Shown piece by piece: positions 34,601 to 46,893 of a stretch of DNA of 64,000 nucleotides. The translations under genes and the position numbers were made by a program. This stretch comes from Pseudorasbora parva (lineage: Eukaryota; Chordata; Actinopteri; Cypriniformes; Gobionidae), in assembly GCF_024679245.1 (NCBI RefSeq), contig NC_090192.1:521501-585500 (forward strand), given 5' to 3'. The stretch's first letter is position 1. Each line of letters opens with the position of its first letter. The notes below the pieces were generated by a model. The model made no database searches. It had not been told where the DNA came from and saw only the letters and a program-made list of their open reading frames with translations.

Positions 34601-34985
34601 AGAACGCTCAGATCAACAACCTCAGATCAACACGCCCAAATCAACATCCTCAGGTCAACACGCCCAAATCATCACGCCCAAATCATCACGCTCAAATCAA
34701 CACGCTCAGATCAACACGCTCAGATCAACACGCTCAAATCAAAACGCTCAGATCAACACGCTCAGATCAACACGCTCAGATCAACACGCTCAGATCAACA
34801 CGCTCAAATCAAAACGCTCAGATCAACACCCTCAGATCAACACGCCCAAATCAACACGCTCAGATCAACACGCTCAGATCAACACGCCCAAACCAACACG
34901 CCCAAATCAACACGCTCAGATCAACACGCTCAGATCAACACGCCCAAATCAACAAACTCAAATCAACATGCTCAAATCAACGATA
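25693..34985. repeat. 14-bp satellite array, about 9.3 kb
   Basis: The basic unit is ATCAACACGCTCAG, with variants CGCTCAA, CGCCCAA, CCTTCAG, CCTCCAG and CGCTAAG in the second half, repeated roughly 660 times. Because 14 is not a multiple of three, each plus frame cycles through the same 42 bp (three units). All three frames lack stops and encode the same 14-residue cycle INTLRSTRSDQHAQ. The minus strand has TGA in every unit. Hence plus-strand open frames of up to 683 codons (28352-30403). Three zones are visible: mixed units to about 28350, a 28-bp CCTTCAG/CGCTCA alternation to about 32080, then CTCAG/CCCAG units with a duplicated segment of about 1.24 kb. No coding role is supported. Confidence 0.95.
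32390..34860. repeat. Tandem duplication of a 1.24-kb block inside the 14-bp satellite
   Basis: The pattern of rare variants (paired 15-bp units with six C, 'cgaccag', 'cgctcacatc', 'taacgcccccta'/'taacgcgcccta') is repeated with an offset of 1235 bp (for example 32680 and 33915). Upstream of that the offset becomes 1249 and 1276 bp through gain or loss of single units. Confidence 0.85.
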
Positions 34986-35369
34986 ACAATAACGAAAGAT
35001 AACAGTATATTAGTGGATAAATTCTGGCTTAATCCCTTATTCTAGATTTGTACAATAAGCCCCAGGACTAACGATTAACATGCTCTGACTTTTTTCTAGG
35101 AATTTACATTTTCTCTGAATTGTGAGAAATACATTAGCAAATGCAAGTTATAAAGTCCAAATTGCAAGATAAAAAAGTCCTAATAAGCTTCGGTAAGAGT
35201 CATTCTCTGAGTCATTTTGAATGGATCTATTAATTTATTCAAAAATACGCTCTAAGTACAAGTCATACATATACTGAAGATAAATCAACTTTTCTCTGAT
35301 GGTCATGATTTTAATTCGTGAAATAATGCCTTGAAAACTGCAAAAAATTGTGTCAAAGAGTTTGATCTG
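34986..35369. other. No recognised feature; right flank of the 14-bp satellite
   Basis: The array ends abruptly in 'atcaacgataacaataacg'. Ordinary AT-rich sequence follows. Confidence 0.5.
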
Positions 35370-35417
35370 AAATGGCACATATTATGCTCCTTTTTACAAG
35401 ATTTATTTTAAATCTCT

Positions 35418-35479
<62 letters not shown>

Positions 35480-35690
35480 CCAGCTCAAAAAACCCCAGAT
35501 CATTTATTATAGTCAAATTTGCCTCTATTTGGGTTTGAGCAAAAACATGCCATTTTTGTGGTGTGTCCCTTTACATGCAAATGAGCTCTGCTGATCCCCG
35601 CCCCCTTCCAGAAGAGGGCGGAGCCTTTACATGAGCTTCAGATACTCCGGCAACCACAAAACAGGCCGATCATTTCCTTCATAAATTAAT
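35370..35690 (-). repeat. Dispersed repeat, minus copy, with GT tract
   Basis: The reverse complement of 35497-35690 matches 19497-19680. A GT tract of about 30 units lies at 35419-35478, within or beside the element. The leading 'cacatattatgctccttttt' also looks like part of this repeat. Confidence 0.7.
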
Positions 35691-38202
35691 TTCCGTGGCT
35701 CTGATGCCGGAGTCTCTGAGACTTGAGTGTTTGCTGGTTCATCAGGACATTAGTGATGTTTTTGGCCACACATTGTAATACTCGAGCGAGGAAACAGAAA
35801 TGGCATCTGTGCTTCTCACTCAGGGGCGTGTCTAAGCTAAAGGGCCAATCAGCAGCAGGCATTCTCTACTCTTACGCATTAGTAGAGGGATTGATAATCA
35901 TTGATGGGGATTATAATAAAGTATTGGGATGATCTTTACCATTATAGGCTGGTTGTTTACACACATCTGTGTTCAAACACATTATAAAACTAAATAGGCC
36001 ACCTTTGAAACAGAGATAGTTTAGATCTTTGTGCTGGAAAACAAGACCGAAACATTGAGGAAAACATCATTTTTTTAAGTGAACTTGACATTTAGGAGTC
36101 ATTCGAAATTTCAAGACTGTATGAAACCAACATGAACACAAAGAAGTATTTCTCCTGTTCCTCTCGTGTTATACACGACAGATATATTCGATGTGGAAAT
36201 ACCCAGGCTAGCGTTTTCAGCTGCATACGTTAATAGTCATGATGCAAAATAGCCTCAAAAGCTTGATCAACCTAATATTAATGTGTTTACTCCATGCCAG
36301 ACGTCTATTCTGATCTGTGTTTACTTTAAAACCCTATTCTTAGTTCATTGTGCCTTTGCACCTGTTAATAAACAACTGGCAGTGTTTTCTGAGTGAGTTC
36401 AGAAATAGCTTTCCCATGAGTTTAGGGTCTAAAATAAAGGCTTGAGCAGACGCGGCCCGACTGCTGGAACGACCTCGTCATGGGAACATTTTCCAACTGT
36501 CTGTATGGATTTAACAGCGTAAAGAAGGAAAAACATCAAGAACGTGTAAATATCTATTTTGATCAGTTTGTATAAGCAGAACTGCCCTTGTGGGATAATA
36601 TGACGTTATATTGTTCAGGTTGAGTTTTAATGCGAAATCTCGGGTCAAAACACGATCAAGGGGAAAAGTTTACATGTCCGTCTGAGGATTAAAAAAACGT
36701 TGATCTTCGGGGAAATCGTGAAATAAATGACTGCCCACAAACCACATCCATTCTGATAGGAGTAAAGCTGATAAACGCACCAGGACACATTCGCATACAA
36801 AATGTGACATCTGGCGTGTTTCAGAGACGTCATTTACCGATACGACATCAACCAGCTCAACTCGAAGTCGGATCTCTGTGTTGGACATGAGATGTAACAT
36901 TTGGCTGTTTGTCCTTTTCCACAATCATTTAGCTCTTCATAATCGCTCCGTACTATTGCTGCGGTGTGCGATGCATTCTATATTAGTGAATGGTCCAGTC
37001 ATAATAATTTTCCATGCTTCCCTAGAAAGGGAGTATATTTACTTTGAGGTCGCTCAAGATATGCTGGCGAGACAAGAGTCCCGGGCCGTCAGAGCTCGTC
37101 GTGGGTGGGCAGGTCTTGCCCAGATACATCCAGGCCTACAAAAGAGAGCAGATAAAATGTGGAAATTGACAGATTTTATGCCAGATCTTCCTTTTAATGG
37201 ACCAGCGTGCTTTTAAAGCGTGCCATGCCGAGTCCGTTATTTATGTTTTTATGGAAGATCACAATGAAAAATGGTTGTGGAGAGCCACAAAAGATATGAT
37301 AACACAAACACACTAACAACGCTGCGGCCAGAGACTGGAAATAAATGTCCAACGGACAGCACGGCTATTGCCACTTCATCTGGATGAACTTTACCAAATA
37401 ATTACATATCGCATATTAAAAGATATCTGACGTGTCTAGGTAACCGTAAACAGAGCAATGCCTGAAGATTAGTTATCATCTCATCATATTCTTCTGAGAT
37501 GTAATAGTCCTTTATTATTTGATGATGGCATGAATCACTGCGACCCGGCCTAATCGAATCATCTTAATTAAATGTGCATATTAATATTGCCTGGAAAAGT
37601 CTCCATATGAAGATAACTCAAAGATATTCCACTGCTGTGGTCGACAACCTTAAGCCTTGAACAGACATTAACAACATGAGATATTTACAGGAATAAAAGC
37701 TTAACTTCATTAAAACACATTTCCTTGACTCGAGTAAATGAATCCATGAATTCCAGTTTTAGTTATTTATGGCATTATATAAATCTTTAAACCTTTAAAT
37801 GCCACTAGACAGTGCTGAGAAATATAATGCTAAAACTGTTTTTCAAACAATACGAGTTTATGGAGTGAGGGAAGTTTGGCGTCTTTTGTTTTTATGATCT
37901 TTTTCTAGGACATTTATGGATATTCTTGGGTTCGTTATCTAATGTTTAGTTTGTTATTTTGGCCTAGCCCTTCTCTGAAGTATTATCCCCTGTATTTGAT
38001 TATTTATTATTCTTTGAATTGTATTTCTGTACCCTTTGATGGGATTCGATATTATTCTTTATCTTTTCAAATTTAAAAGAGGATCATTTTAGTTGGTTGT
38101 GTTGATGATGGGACAGGAGGTTGAATAACCTTGGTTATCCCTCCAGTATATATTTTTTTCATTATCTATTTTTTACATTTTATTTTTGTTTTATTTTTAC
38201 TA
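35691..38202. other. Longest apparently unique stretch, no gene recognised
   Basis: There is no internal repeat and no open frame with a recognisable product. A promoter or distant exon cannot be excluded by eye. The frame at 36878-37216 has no family resemblance. Confidence 0.45.
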
Positions 38203-38549
38203 CACTGTAAGAAAAATATTGTTGGTTTAACTTAAAAAAGTAAGTATCCTGGTTGCCTTAAAATGTTGAGTTTATTGAAATTAAAAATTTGAGTTGATAC
38301 AATGAATGAAATTGGTTTGATAAATAGAAACTCAAAATATTATTGTATCTGAACCACATAAAAAACGTGATAAATCAAGAAAATAGAACAATTTGGCTGC
38401 GTCATCACAAATAAAACATACAATTACAATTAATCAATAAGGTTGTAGATTCTCAAAAATATTCAATGGAATAACTCATTTTTTATTTCAATGAACTCAA
38501 TTTTAAGGCAACTTGGTAAATTATTTTTTTACATATTTTTTTACAGTTT
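38203..38549. mobile_element. Short AT-rich DNA transposon with ACTGTAA ends
   Basis: The ends 'acactgtaagaaaaatat' and 'atatttttttacagt' are inverted repeats. The interior is AT-rich and non-coding. Confidence 0.6.
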
Positions 38550-38637
38550 ACTACCAACCCTAGACGGGTAGTATGTAACAGTATAGAGCACAAAGGAAAT
38601 AAAGGGGACTTGACTTGTGTCTGTGTGTATTTTGCAG

Positions 38638-39175
38638 CCTGGTCTCATTGGCAAAGCGTACCTGTGGCAACGTTTTTGCAAATCACAAAATACGTACCAA
38701 TAGGTGCATATCGCGACAGCTTCACAGTGAAATGTCCACTGGGTGGCGCTAAACTCTTAGTTTTTTTACGGAACAGATGTGCGTGAATCTGGCATGTTTT
38801 GTTACGTTGTTTTTTTTAACATACACCCACACTAAACTAACGACTAACTTGTGTCGTTTTATCATGACTCGTTTTTCACGGGATTCGTTCCCGAGCTTTC
38901 AGCATCGCAAGTATAAATCTGTTCCAGCTGAACAATCGAGCTTAGTATGTCAGAAAAGCCGAACATATGGAGCTGGTTAAGGGACGCAAACTCCAAAATG
39001 TATTTGTTTACAAATCATGGACTATGGTTAAAAAAAATAAAAAATAAAAAATACTGCTGTTTTACTGCCTCTAGTGTTCATTTTACTGTGAAACTGTCGC
39101 GATATGCACCTATTAGTACGTATTTTGTGGTTTGCAAAAACGGTGCCACAGCTACGCTTTGCCAATGAGACCAGG
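38638..39175. mobile_element. Non-autonomous element with about 82-bp terminal inverted repeats
   Basis: The left arm (from CCTGGTCTCATTGGCAAAGC) and the right arm (ending GCTTTGCCAATGAGACCAGG) pair over about 82 bp with few mismatches, up to the block TGCATATCGCGACAG. The interior has no transposase. No convincing target duplication is visible next to the ends. Confidence 0.8.
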
Positions 39176-39192
39176 TTGGCATTATACATCTC

Positions 39193-39294
39193 GGCCCGTG
39201 TTTTTCAAAAGAAAAAACGGATTACATTATCGGATTACATCACGTAATCCAATCTTGGTTTTGATCCGGATCAAACCTTTTGAAAAACCGGGCC
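39193..39294. mobile_element. Small fold-back element, about 100 bp
   Basis: The outer arms GGCCCG...TTTTTCAAAAG and CTTTTGAAAAACCGGGCC pair, and TGATCCGGATCA is an inner palindrome. It is a short palindromic repeat of a type common in fish. Confidence 0.7.
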
Positions 39295-39295
39295 C

Positions 39296-39639
39296 ATGTG
39301 CCCATCTGAAAATGCTCTACTGCACACCTGAGTTTCAGGTACAAGACTTCCTCCTGTCAGATGCTTTCTCACAGATCTCACAGACGGCCGAGGCTTTCCC
39401 AGCACACCATTACGCTTTCTGACCAACATCTGCATCTGGTTTTTGCAACCTGTCATCCAAAAAAATACGACTATAATTCGTTTTAAAGTCATGCGCCCTC
39501 TAGCTGGCAAAAAAAATATTGATAGTGTCGTGTTACGTGACGTATGACTGTCGTTACCAATAAAAAATGTGTATTATTAATTTTAATGCAATGTGTGGAC
39601 TTTTTACCACCATTTGTCATATTTCCATTCAGCAAAAAT
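39296..39639. other. No recognised feature
   Basis: Spacer between the small fold-back and the SINE-like element. Confidence 0.5.
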
Positions 39640-39808
39640 ATATATATTTTAATTTACAACCTCACCCACCCCATCCCTAAACCTACCCAGTGATTTATAG
39701 AGCAGACATACTTTATGAGCACGTGCTCCCTGGGGTCGAACTCACGATTGCATAATCACATGTTAATGTATATTGCAATGCTTTACCCACTGAGCTATGA
39801 AAAACCTG
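39640..39808 (-). mobile_element. tRNA-like SINE
   Basis: On the minus strand an A box TAGCTCAGTGGG (about 39787-39798) is followed by a B box GAGTTCGACCCC (39732-39743), then a body ending in 'ctgggtaggtttagggatgg'. Box spacing and lack of acceptor pairing argue against a working tRNA. The family differs from the SINE at 7.9 kb. Confidence 0.6.
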
Positions 39809-39857
39809 AAATATTATGCAGATAAAAGGGAAAAAGGCTTAAATAAAAGTGTCCTGC

Positions 39858-42800
39858 TGTCAATAGGGGCACAACTTTAGTAAACGCTCCTATGGGTCGT
39901 TTTTCATTAATTAAATATTGTCTATAGGGGCACAACTTTAGTAAACGCTCCTATGGGTCGTATTTCATTAATTAAATATTGTCGAGAGGGGCACAACTTT
40001 AGTAAACGCTCCTATGGGTCGTATTTCATGAGTTAAATATTGTCAATAGGGGCACAACTTTAGTAAACGCTCCTATGGGTCGTATTTCATGAGTTAAAAT
40101 ATTGTCGATAGGGGCACAACTTTAGTAAACGCTCCTATGGGTCGTATTTCATGAGTTAAAATATTGTCAATAGGGGCACAACTTTAGTAAACGCTCCAAT
40201 GGGTCGTATTTCATGAGTTAAAATATTGTCGATAGGGGCACAACTTTAGTAAACGCTCCTATGGGTCGTATTTCATGAGTTAAATATTGTCAATAGGGGC
40301 ACAACTTTAGTAAACGCTCCTATGGGTCGTATTTCATGAGTTAAAATATTGTCGATAGGGGCACAACTTTAGTAAACGCTCCTATGGGTCGTATTTCATG
40401 AGTTAAAATATTGTCGATAGGGGCACAACTTTAGTAAACGCTCCTATGGGTCGTATTTCATGAGTTAAAATATTGTCAATAGGGGCACAACTTTAGTAAA
40501 CGCTCCTATGGGTCGTATTTCATGAGTTAAAATATTGTCGATAGGAGCACAACTTTAGTAAACGCTCCTATGGGTCGTATTTCATGAGTTAAAATATTGT
40601 CGATAGGGGCACAACTTTAGTAAACGCTCCTATGGGTCGTATTTCATGAGTTAAAATATTGTCGATAGGGGCACAACTTTAGTAAACGCTCCTATGGGTC
40701 GTATTTCATGAGTTAAAATATTGTCGATAGGGGCACAACTTTAGTAAACGCTCCTATGGGTCGTATTTCATGAGTTAAAATATTGTCGATAGGGGCACAA
40801 CTTTAGTAAACGCTCCTATGGGTCGTATTTCATGAGTTAAAATATTGTCGATAGGAGCACAACTTTAGTAAACGCTCCTATGGGTCGTATTTCATGAGTT
40901 AAAATATTGTCGATAGGGGCACAACTTTAGTAAACGCTCCTATGGGTCGTATTTCATGAGTTAAAATATTGTCGATAGGGGCACAACTTTAGTAAACGCT
41001 CCAATGGGTCGTATTTCATGAGTTAAAATATTGTCAATAGGGGCACAACTTTAGTAAACACTCCTATGGGTCGCATTTCATGAGTTAAATATTGTCGATA
41101 GGGGCACAACTTTAGTAAACGCTCCTATGGGTCGTATTTCATGAGTTAAAATATTGTCGAGAGGGGCACAACTTTAGTAAACGCTCCTATGGGTCGTATT
41201 TCATGAGTTAAAATATTGTCGATAGGAGCACAACTTTAGTAAACGCTCCTATGGGTCGCATTTTATGAGTTAAAATATTGTCGATTGGGACACAACTTTA
41301 GTAAACGCTCCTATGGGTCGTATTTCATGAGTTAAAATATTGTCGATAGGAGCACAACTTTAGTAAACGCTCCAATGGGTCGTATTTCATGAGTTAAAAT
41401 ATTGTCAATAGGGGCACAACTTTAGTAAACGCTCCTATGGGTCGCATTTCATGAGTTAAAATATTGTCGATAGGGGCACAACTTTAGTAAACGCTCCAAT
41501 GGGTCGTATTTCATGAGTTAAAATATTGTCGATAGGGGCACAACTTTAGTAAACGCTCCTATGGGTCGCATTTCATGAGTTAAAATATTGTCAATAGGGG
41601 CACAACTTTAGTAAACCCTCCTATGGGTCGTATTTCATGAGTTAAAATATTGTCGATAGGAGCACAACTTTAGTAAACGCTCCTATGGGTCATATTTCAT
41701 GAGTTAAAATATTGTCAATAGGGGCACAACTTTAGTAAACGCTCCTATGGGTCGCATTTCATGAGTTAAATATTGTCGATAGGGGCACAACTTTAGTAAA
41801 CGCTCCAATGGGTCGTATTTCATGAGTTAAAATATTGTCAATAGGGGCACAACTTTAGTAAACGCTCCTATGGGTCGCATTTCATGAGTTAAATATTGTC
41901 GATAGGGGCACAACTTTAGTAAACGCTCCAATGGGTCGTATTTCATGAGTTAAAATATTGTCAATAGGGGCACAACTTTAGTAAACGCTCCTATGGGTCG
42001 CATTTCATGAGTTAAATATTGTCGATAGGGGCACAACTTTAGTAAACGCTCCAATGGGTCGTATTTCATGAGTTAAAATATTGTCAATTGGGGCACAACT
42101 TTAGTAAACGCTCCTATGGGTCGCATTTCATGAGTTAAATATTGTCGATAGGGGCACAACTTTAGTAAACGCTCCTATGGGTCGCATTTCATGAGTTAAA
42201 TATTGTCGATAGGGACACAACTTTAGTAAACGCTCCTATGGGTCGTATTTCATGAGTTAAAATATTGTCGATAGGAGCACAACTTTAGTAAACGTTCCTA
42301 TGGGTCGCATTTTATGAGTTAAAATATTGTCGATAGGAGCACAACTTTAGTAAACGCTCCTATGGGTCGTATTTCATGAGTTAAATATTGTCGATAGGAG
42401 CTCAACTTTAGTTAACGGTCCTATGGGTCGCATTTTGTGAGTTAAAATATTGTCGATAGGAGCACAACTTTAGTTAACGCTCCTATGGGTCGTATTTCAT
42501 GAGTTAAAATATTGTCGATAGGAGCACAACTTTAGTAAACGCTCCTATGGGTCATATTTCATGAGTTAAAATATTGTCGATAGTAGCACAACTTTAGTAA
42601 ACGCTCCTATGGGTCGTATTTCATGAGTTAAAATATTGTCGATAGGAGCACAACTTTAGTAAACGCTCCTATGGGTCGTATTTCATGAGTTAAATATTGT
42701 CGATAGGAGCTCAACTTTAGTAAACGCTCCTATGGGTCGCATTTTGTGAGTTAAAATATTGTCGATAGGAGCACAACTTTAGTAAACGCTTCTATGGGTC

Positions 42801-45800
42801 GTATTTCAAGAGTTAAAATATTGTCGATAGTAGCACAACTTTAGTTAACGCTCCTATGGGTCGTATTTCATGAGTTAAAATATTGTCGATAGGAGCTCAA
42901 CTTTAGTAAACGCTCCTATGGGTCGTATTTCATGAGTTAAAATATTGTCGATAGTAGCACAACTTTAGTTAACGCTCCTATGGGTCGTATTTCATGAGTT
43001 AAAATATTGTCGATAGGGGCACAACTTTAGTAAACGCTCCTATGGGTCGTATTTCATGAGTTAAATATTGTCGATAGGAGCTCAACTTTAGTAAACGCTC
43101 CTATGGGTCGCATTTTGTGAGTTAAAATATTGTCGATAGGAGCACAACTTTAGTAAACGCTTCTATGGGTCGTATTTCATGAGTTAAAATATTGTCGATA
43201 GTAGCACAACTTTAGTTAACGCTCCTATGGGTCGTATTTCATGAGTTAAAATATTGTCGATAGGAGCACAACTTTAGTAAACGCTCCTATGGGTCATATT
43301 TCATGAGTTAAAATATTGTCGATTGGGGCACAACTTTAGTAAACGCTCCTATGGGTCATATTTCATGAGTTAAAATATTGTCGATAGTAGCACAACTTTA
43401 GTAAACGCTCCTATGGGTCGTATTTCATGAGTTAAAATATTGTCGATAGTAGCACAACTTTAGTAAACGCTCCTATGGGTCATATTTCATGAGTTAAAAT
43501 ATTGTCGATAGGGCACAACTTTAGTAAACGCTCCTATGGGTCGTATTTCATGAGTTAAATATTGTCGATAGGAGCTCAACTTTAGTAAACGCTCCTATGG
43601 GTCGCATTTTGTGAGTTAAAATATTGTCGATAGGAGCACAACTTTAGTAAACGCTCCTATGGGTCGTATTTCATGAGTTAAAATATTGTCGATAGGAGCA
43701 CAACTTTAGTAAACGCTCCTATGGGTCGTATTACAAGAGTTAAAATATTGTCGATAGGAGCACAACTTTAGTAAACGCTCCTATGAGTCGTATTTCATGA
43801 GTTAAAATATTGTCGATAGGGGCACAACTTTAGCAAACGCTCCTATGGGTCGTATTTCATGAGTTAAAATATTGTCGATAGGGGCACAACTTTAGTAAAC
43901 GCTCCTATGGGTCGTATTTCATGAGTTAAAATATTGTCGATAGGAGCACAACTTTAGTAAACGCTCCTATAGGTCGTATTTCATGAGTTAAAATATTGTC
44001 GATAGGGGCACAACTTTAATAAACGCTCCTATGGGTCGTATTTCATGAGTTAAAATATTGTCGATAGGGGCACAACTTTAGTAAACGCTCCTATAGGTCG
44101 TATTTCATGAGTTAAAATATTGTCGATAGGGGCACAACTTTAGTAAACGCTCCTATGGGTCGTATTTCATGAGTTAAAATATTGTCGATAGGGGCACAAC
44201 TTTAGTAAACGCTCCTATAGGTCGTATTTCATGAGTTAAAATATTGTCGATAGGAGCACAACTTTAGTAAACGCTCCTATAGGTCGTATTTCATGAGTTA
44301 AAATATTGTCGATAGGGGCACAACTTTAGTAAACGCTCCTATAGGTCGTATTTCATGAGTTAAAATATTGTCGATAGGAGCACAACTTTAGTAAACGCTC
44401 CAATGGGTCGTATTTCATGAGTTAAAATATTGTCAATAGGGGCACAACTTTAGTAAACGCTCCTATGGGTCGCATCTCATGAGTTAAAATATTGTCGATA
44501 GGGGCACAACTTTAGTAAACGCTCCAATGGGTCGCATTTCATGAGTTAAAATATTGTCAATAGGGGCACAACTATAGTAAACGCTCCAATGGGTCGTATT
44601 TCATGAGTTAAAATATTGTCGATAGGGGCACAACTTTAGTAAACGCTCCAATGGGTCGCATTTCATGAGTTAAAATATTGTCAATAGGGGCACAACTATA
44701 GTAAACGCTCCTATGGGTCATATTTCATGAGTTAAAATATTGTCGATAGGGGCACAACTTTAGTAAACGCTCCTATGGGTCGCATTTCATGAGTTAAAAT
44801 ATTGTCAATAGGGGCACAACTTTAGTAAACGCTCCTATGGGTCGTATTTCATGAGTTAAAATATTGTCGATAGGGGCACAACTTTAGTAAACGCTCCTAT
44901 GGGTCGTATTTCATGAGTTAAAATATTGTCGATAGGGGCACAACTTTAGTAAACGCTCCAATGGGTCGTATTTCATGAGTTAAAATATTGTCAATAGGGG
45001 CACAACTTTAGTAAACGCTCCTATGGGTCGCATTTCATGAGTTAAATATTGTCGATAGGGGCACAACTTTAGTAAACGCTCCTATGGGTCGCATTTCATG
45101 AGTTAAATATTGTCGATAGGGGCACAACTTTAGTAAACGCTCCTATGGGTCGTATTTCATGAGTTAAAATATTGTCGATAGGAGCACAACTTTAGTAAAC
45201 GCTCCTATGGGTCGCATTTTATGAGTTAAAATATTGTCGATAGGAGCACAACTTTAGTAAACGCTCCTATGGGTCGTATTTCATGAGTTAAAATATTGTC
45301 GATAGGAGCACAACTTTAGTAAACGCTCCTATGGGTCGTATTTCATGAGTTAAATATTGTCGATAGGAGCTCAACTTTAGTAAACGCTCCTATGGGTCGC
45401 ATTTTGTGAGTTAAAATATTGTCGATAGGAGCACAACTTTAGTAAACGCTCCTATGGGTCGTATTTCATGAGTTAAAATATTGTCGATAGGAGCACAACT
45501 TTAGTAAACGCTCCTATGGGTCGTATTACAAGAGTTAAAATATTGTCGATAGGGGCACAACTTTAGTAAACGCTCCTATGAGTCGTATTTCATGAGTTAA
45601 AATATTGTCGATAGGAGCACAACTTTAGTAAACGCTCCTATGGGTCGTATTACAAGAGTTAAAATATTGTCGATAGGGACACAACTTTAGTAAACGCTCC
45701 TATGGGTCGCATTTCATGAGTTAAAATATTGTCGATAGGGGCACAACTTTAGTAAACGCTCCTATGGGTCGTATTTCATGAGTTCAAATATTGTCGATAG

Positions 45801-46893
45801 GAGCACGACTTTAGTAAACGCTCCTATGGGTCGCATTTCATGAGTTAAAATATTGTCGATAGGGGCACAACTTTAGTAAACGCTCCTATGGGTCGTTTTT
45901 CATGAGTTAAAATATTGTCGATAGGGGCACAACTTTAGTAAACGCTCCTATGGGTCGCATTTCATGAGTTAAAATATTGTCGATAGGGGCACAACTTTAG
46001 TAAACGCTCCTATGGGTCGTTTTTCATGAGTTAAAATATTGTCGATAGGAGCACAACTTTAGTAAACGCTCCTATGGGTCGTATTTCATGAGTTAAAATA
46101 TTGTCGATAGGGGCACAACTTTAGTAAACGCTCCTATGGGTCGTTTTTCATGAGTTAAAATATTGTCGATAGGAGCACAACTTTAGTAAACGCTCCTATG
46201 GGTCGTATTTCATGAGTTAAAATATTGTCGATAGGGGCACAACTTCATGTAAACGCTCCTATGGGTCTTTTTTCATGAGTTAAAATATTGTTGATAGGAG
46301 CACAACTTTAGTAAACGCTCCTATGGGTCGCATTTCATGATTTAAAATATTGTCGATAGGAGCACAACTTTAGTAAACGCTCCTATAGGTCGTATTTCAT
46401 GAGTTAAAATATTGTCGATAGGAGCACAACTTTAGTAAACGCTCCTATGGGTCGTTTTTCATGAGTTAAAATATTGTCGATAGGGGCACAACTTTAGTAA
46501 ACGCTCCTATGAGTCGTATTTCATGAGTTAAAATATTGTCGATAGGAGCACAACTTTAGTAAACGCTCCTATGGGTCGCATTTCATGAGTTAAAATATTG
46601 TCGATAGGAGCACAACTTTAGTAAACGCTCCTATAGGTCGTATTTCATGAGTTAAAATATTGTCGATAGGGGCACAACTTTAGTAAACGCTCCTATGGGT
46701 CGTATTTCATGAGTTAAAATATTGTCGATAGGGGCACAACTTTAGTAAACGCTCCTATGGGTCGTATTTCATGAGTTAAAATATTGTCGATAGGAGCACA
46801 ACTTTAGTAAACGCTCCTATGGGTCGTTTTTCATGAGTTAAAATATTGTCGATAAGAGCACAACTTTAGTAAACGCTCCTATGGGTCGCATTT
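39858..46893. repeat. 62-bp satellite array, about 7.0 kb
   Basis: The unit starts GATAGGGGCACAACTTTAGT, continues AAACGCTCCTATGGGTCGTA and closes TTTCATGAGTTAAAATATTG plus TC. There are about 113 head-to-tail copies of 61-62 bp (61 where TTAAATA replaces TTAAAATA). The first two copies at the left edge are the most deviant (CATTAATTA for CATGAGTTA). Recurrent variants are GGGGCAC/GGAGCAC/GTAGCAC, CCTATGG/CCAATGG and CATTTTGTGAG paired with GAGCTCAAC. Many copies contain a perfect 8-bp inverted repeat ATAGGAGC/GCTCCTAT. It is stop-rich and non-coding. Confidence 0.97.

Noticed and set aside
25634..35045. Many long plus-strand open frames (up to 683 codons) as a repetitive protein gene
   Set aside because: They arise from a stop-free 14-bp unit read in any frame. 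They have no consistent start, no non-repeat domain and no regulatory signals, and all three frames are equally open.
35723..37216. Short open frames in the 35.7-38.2 kb unique stretch as genes
   Set aside because: No family resemblance, no splice or initiation context I can defend, and lengths expected by chance.
39725..39805. tRNA gene on the minus strand
   Set aside because: Box spacing is too long and no cloverleaf could be drawn; a SINE-like origin is more likely.
25693..46893. Tandem arrays as possible CRISPR-like loci
   Set aside because: Units are head-to-tail without unique spacers, the genome is eukaryotic and there are no cas genes.
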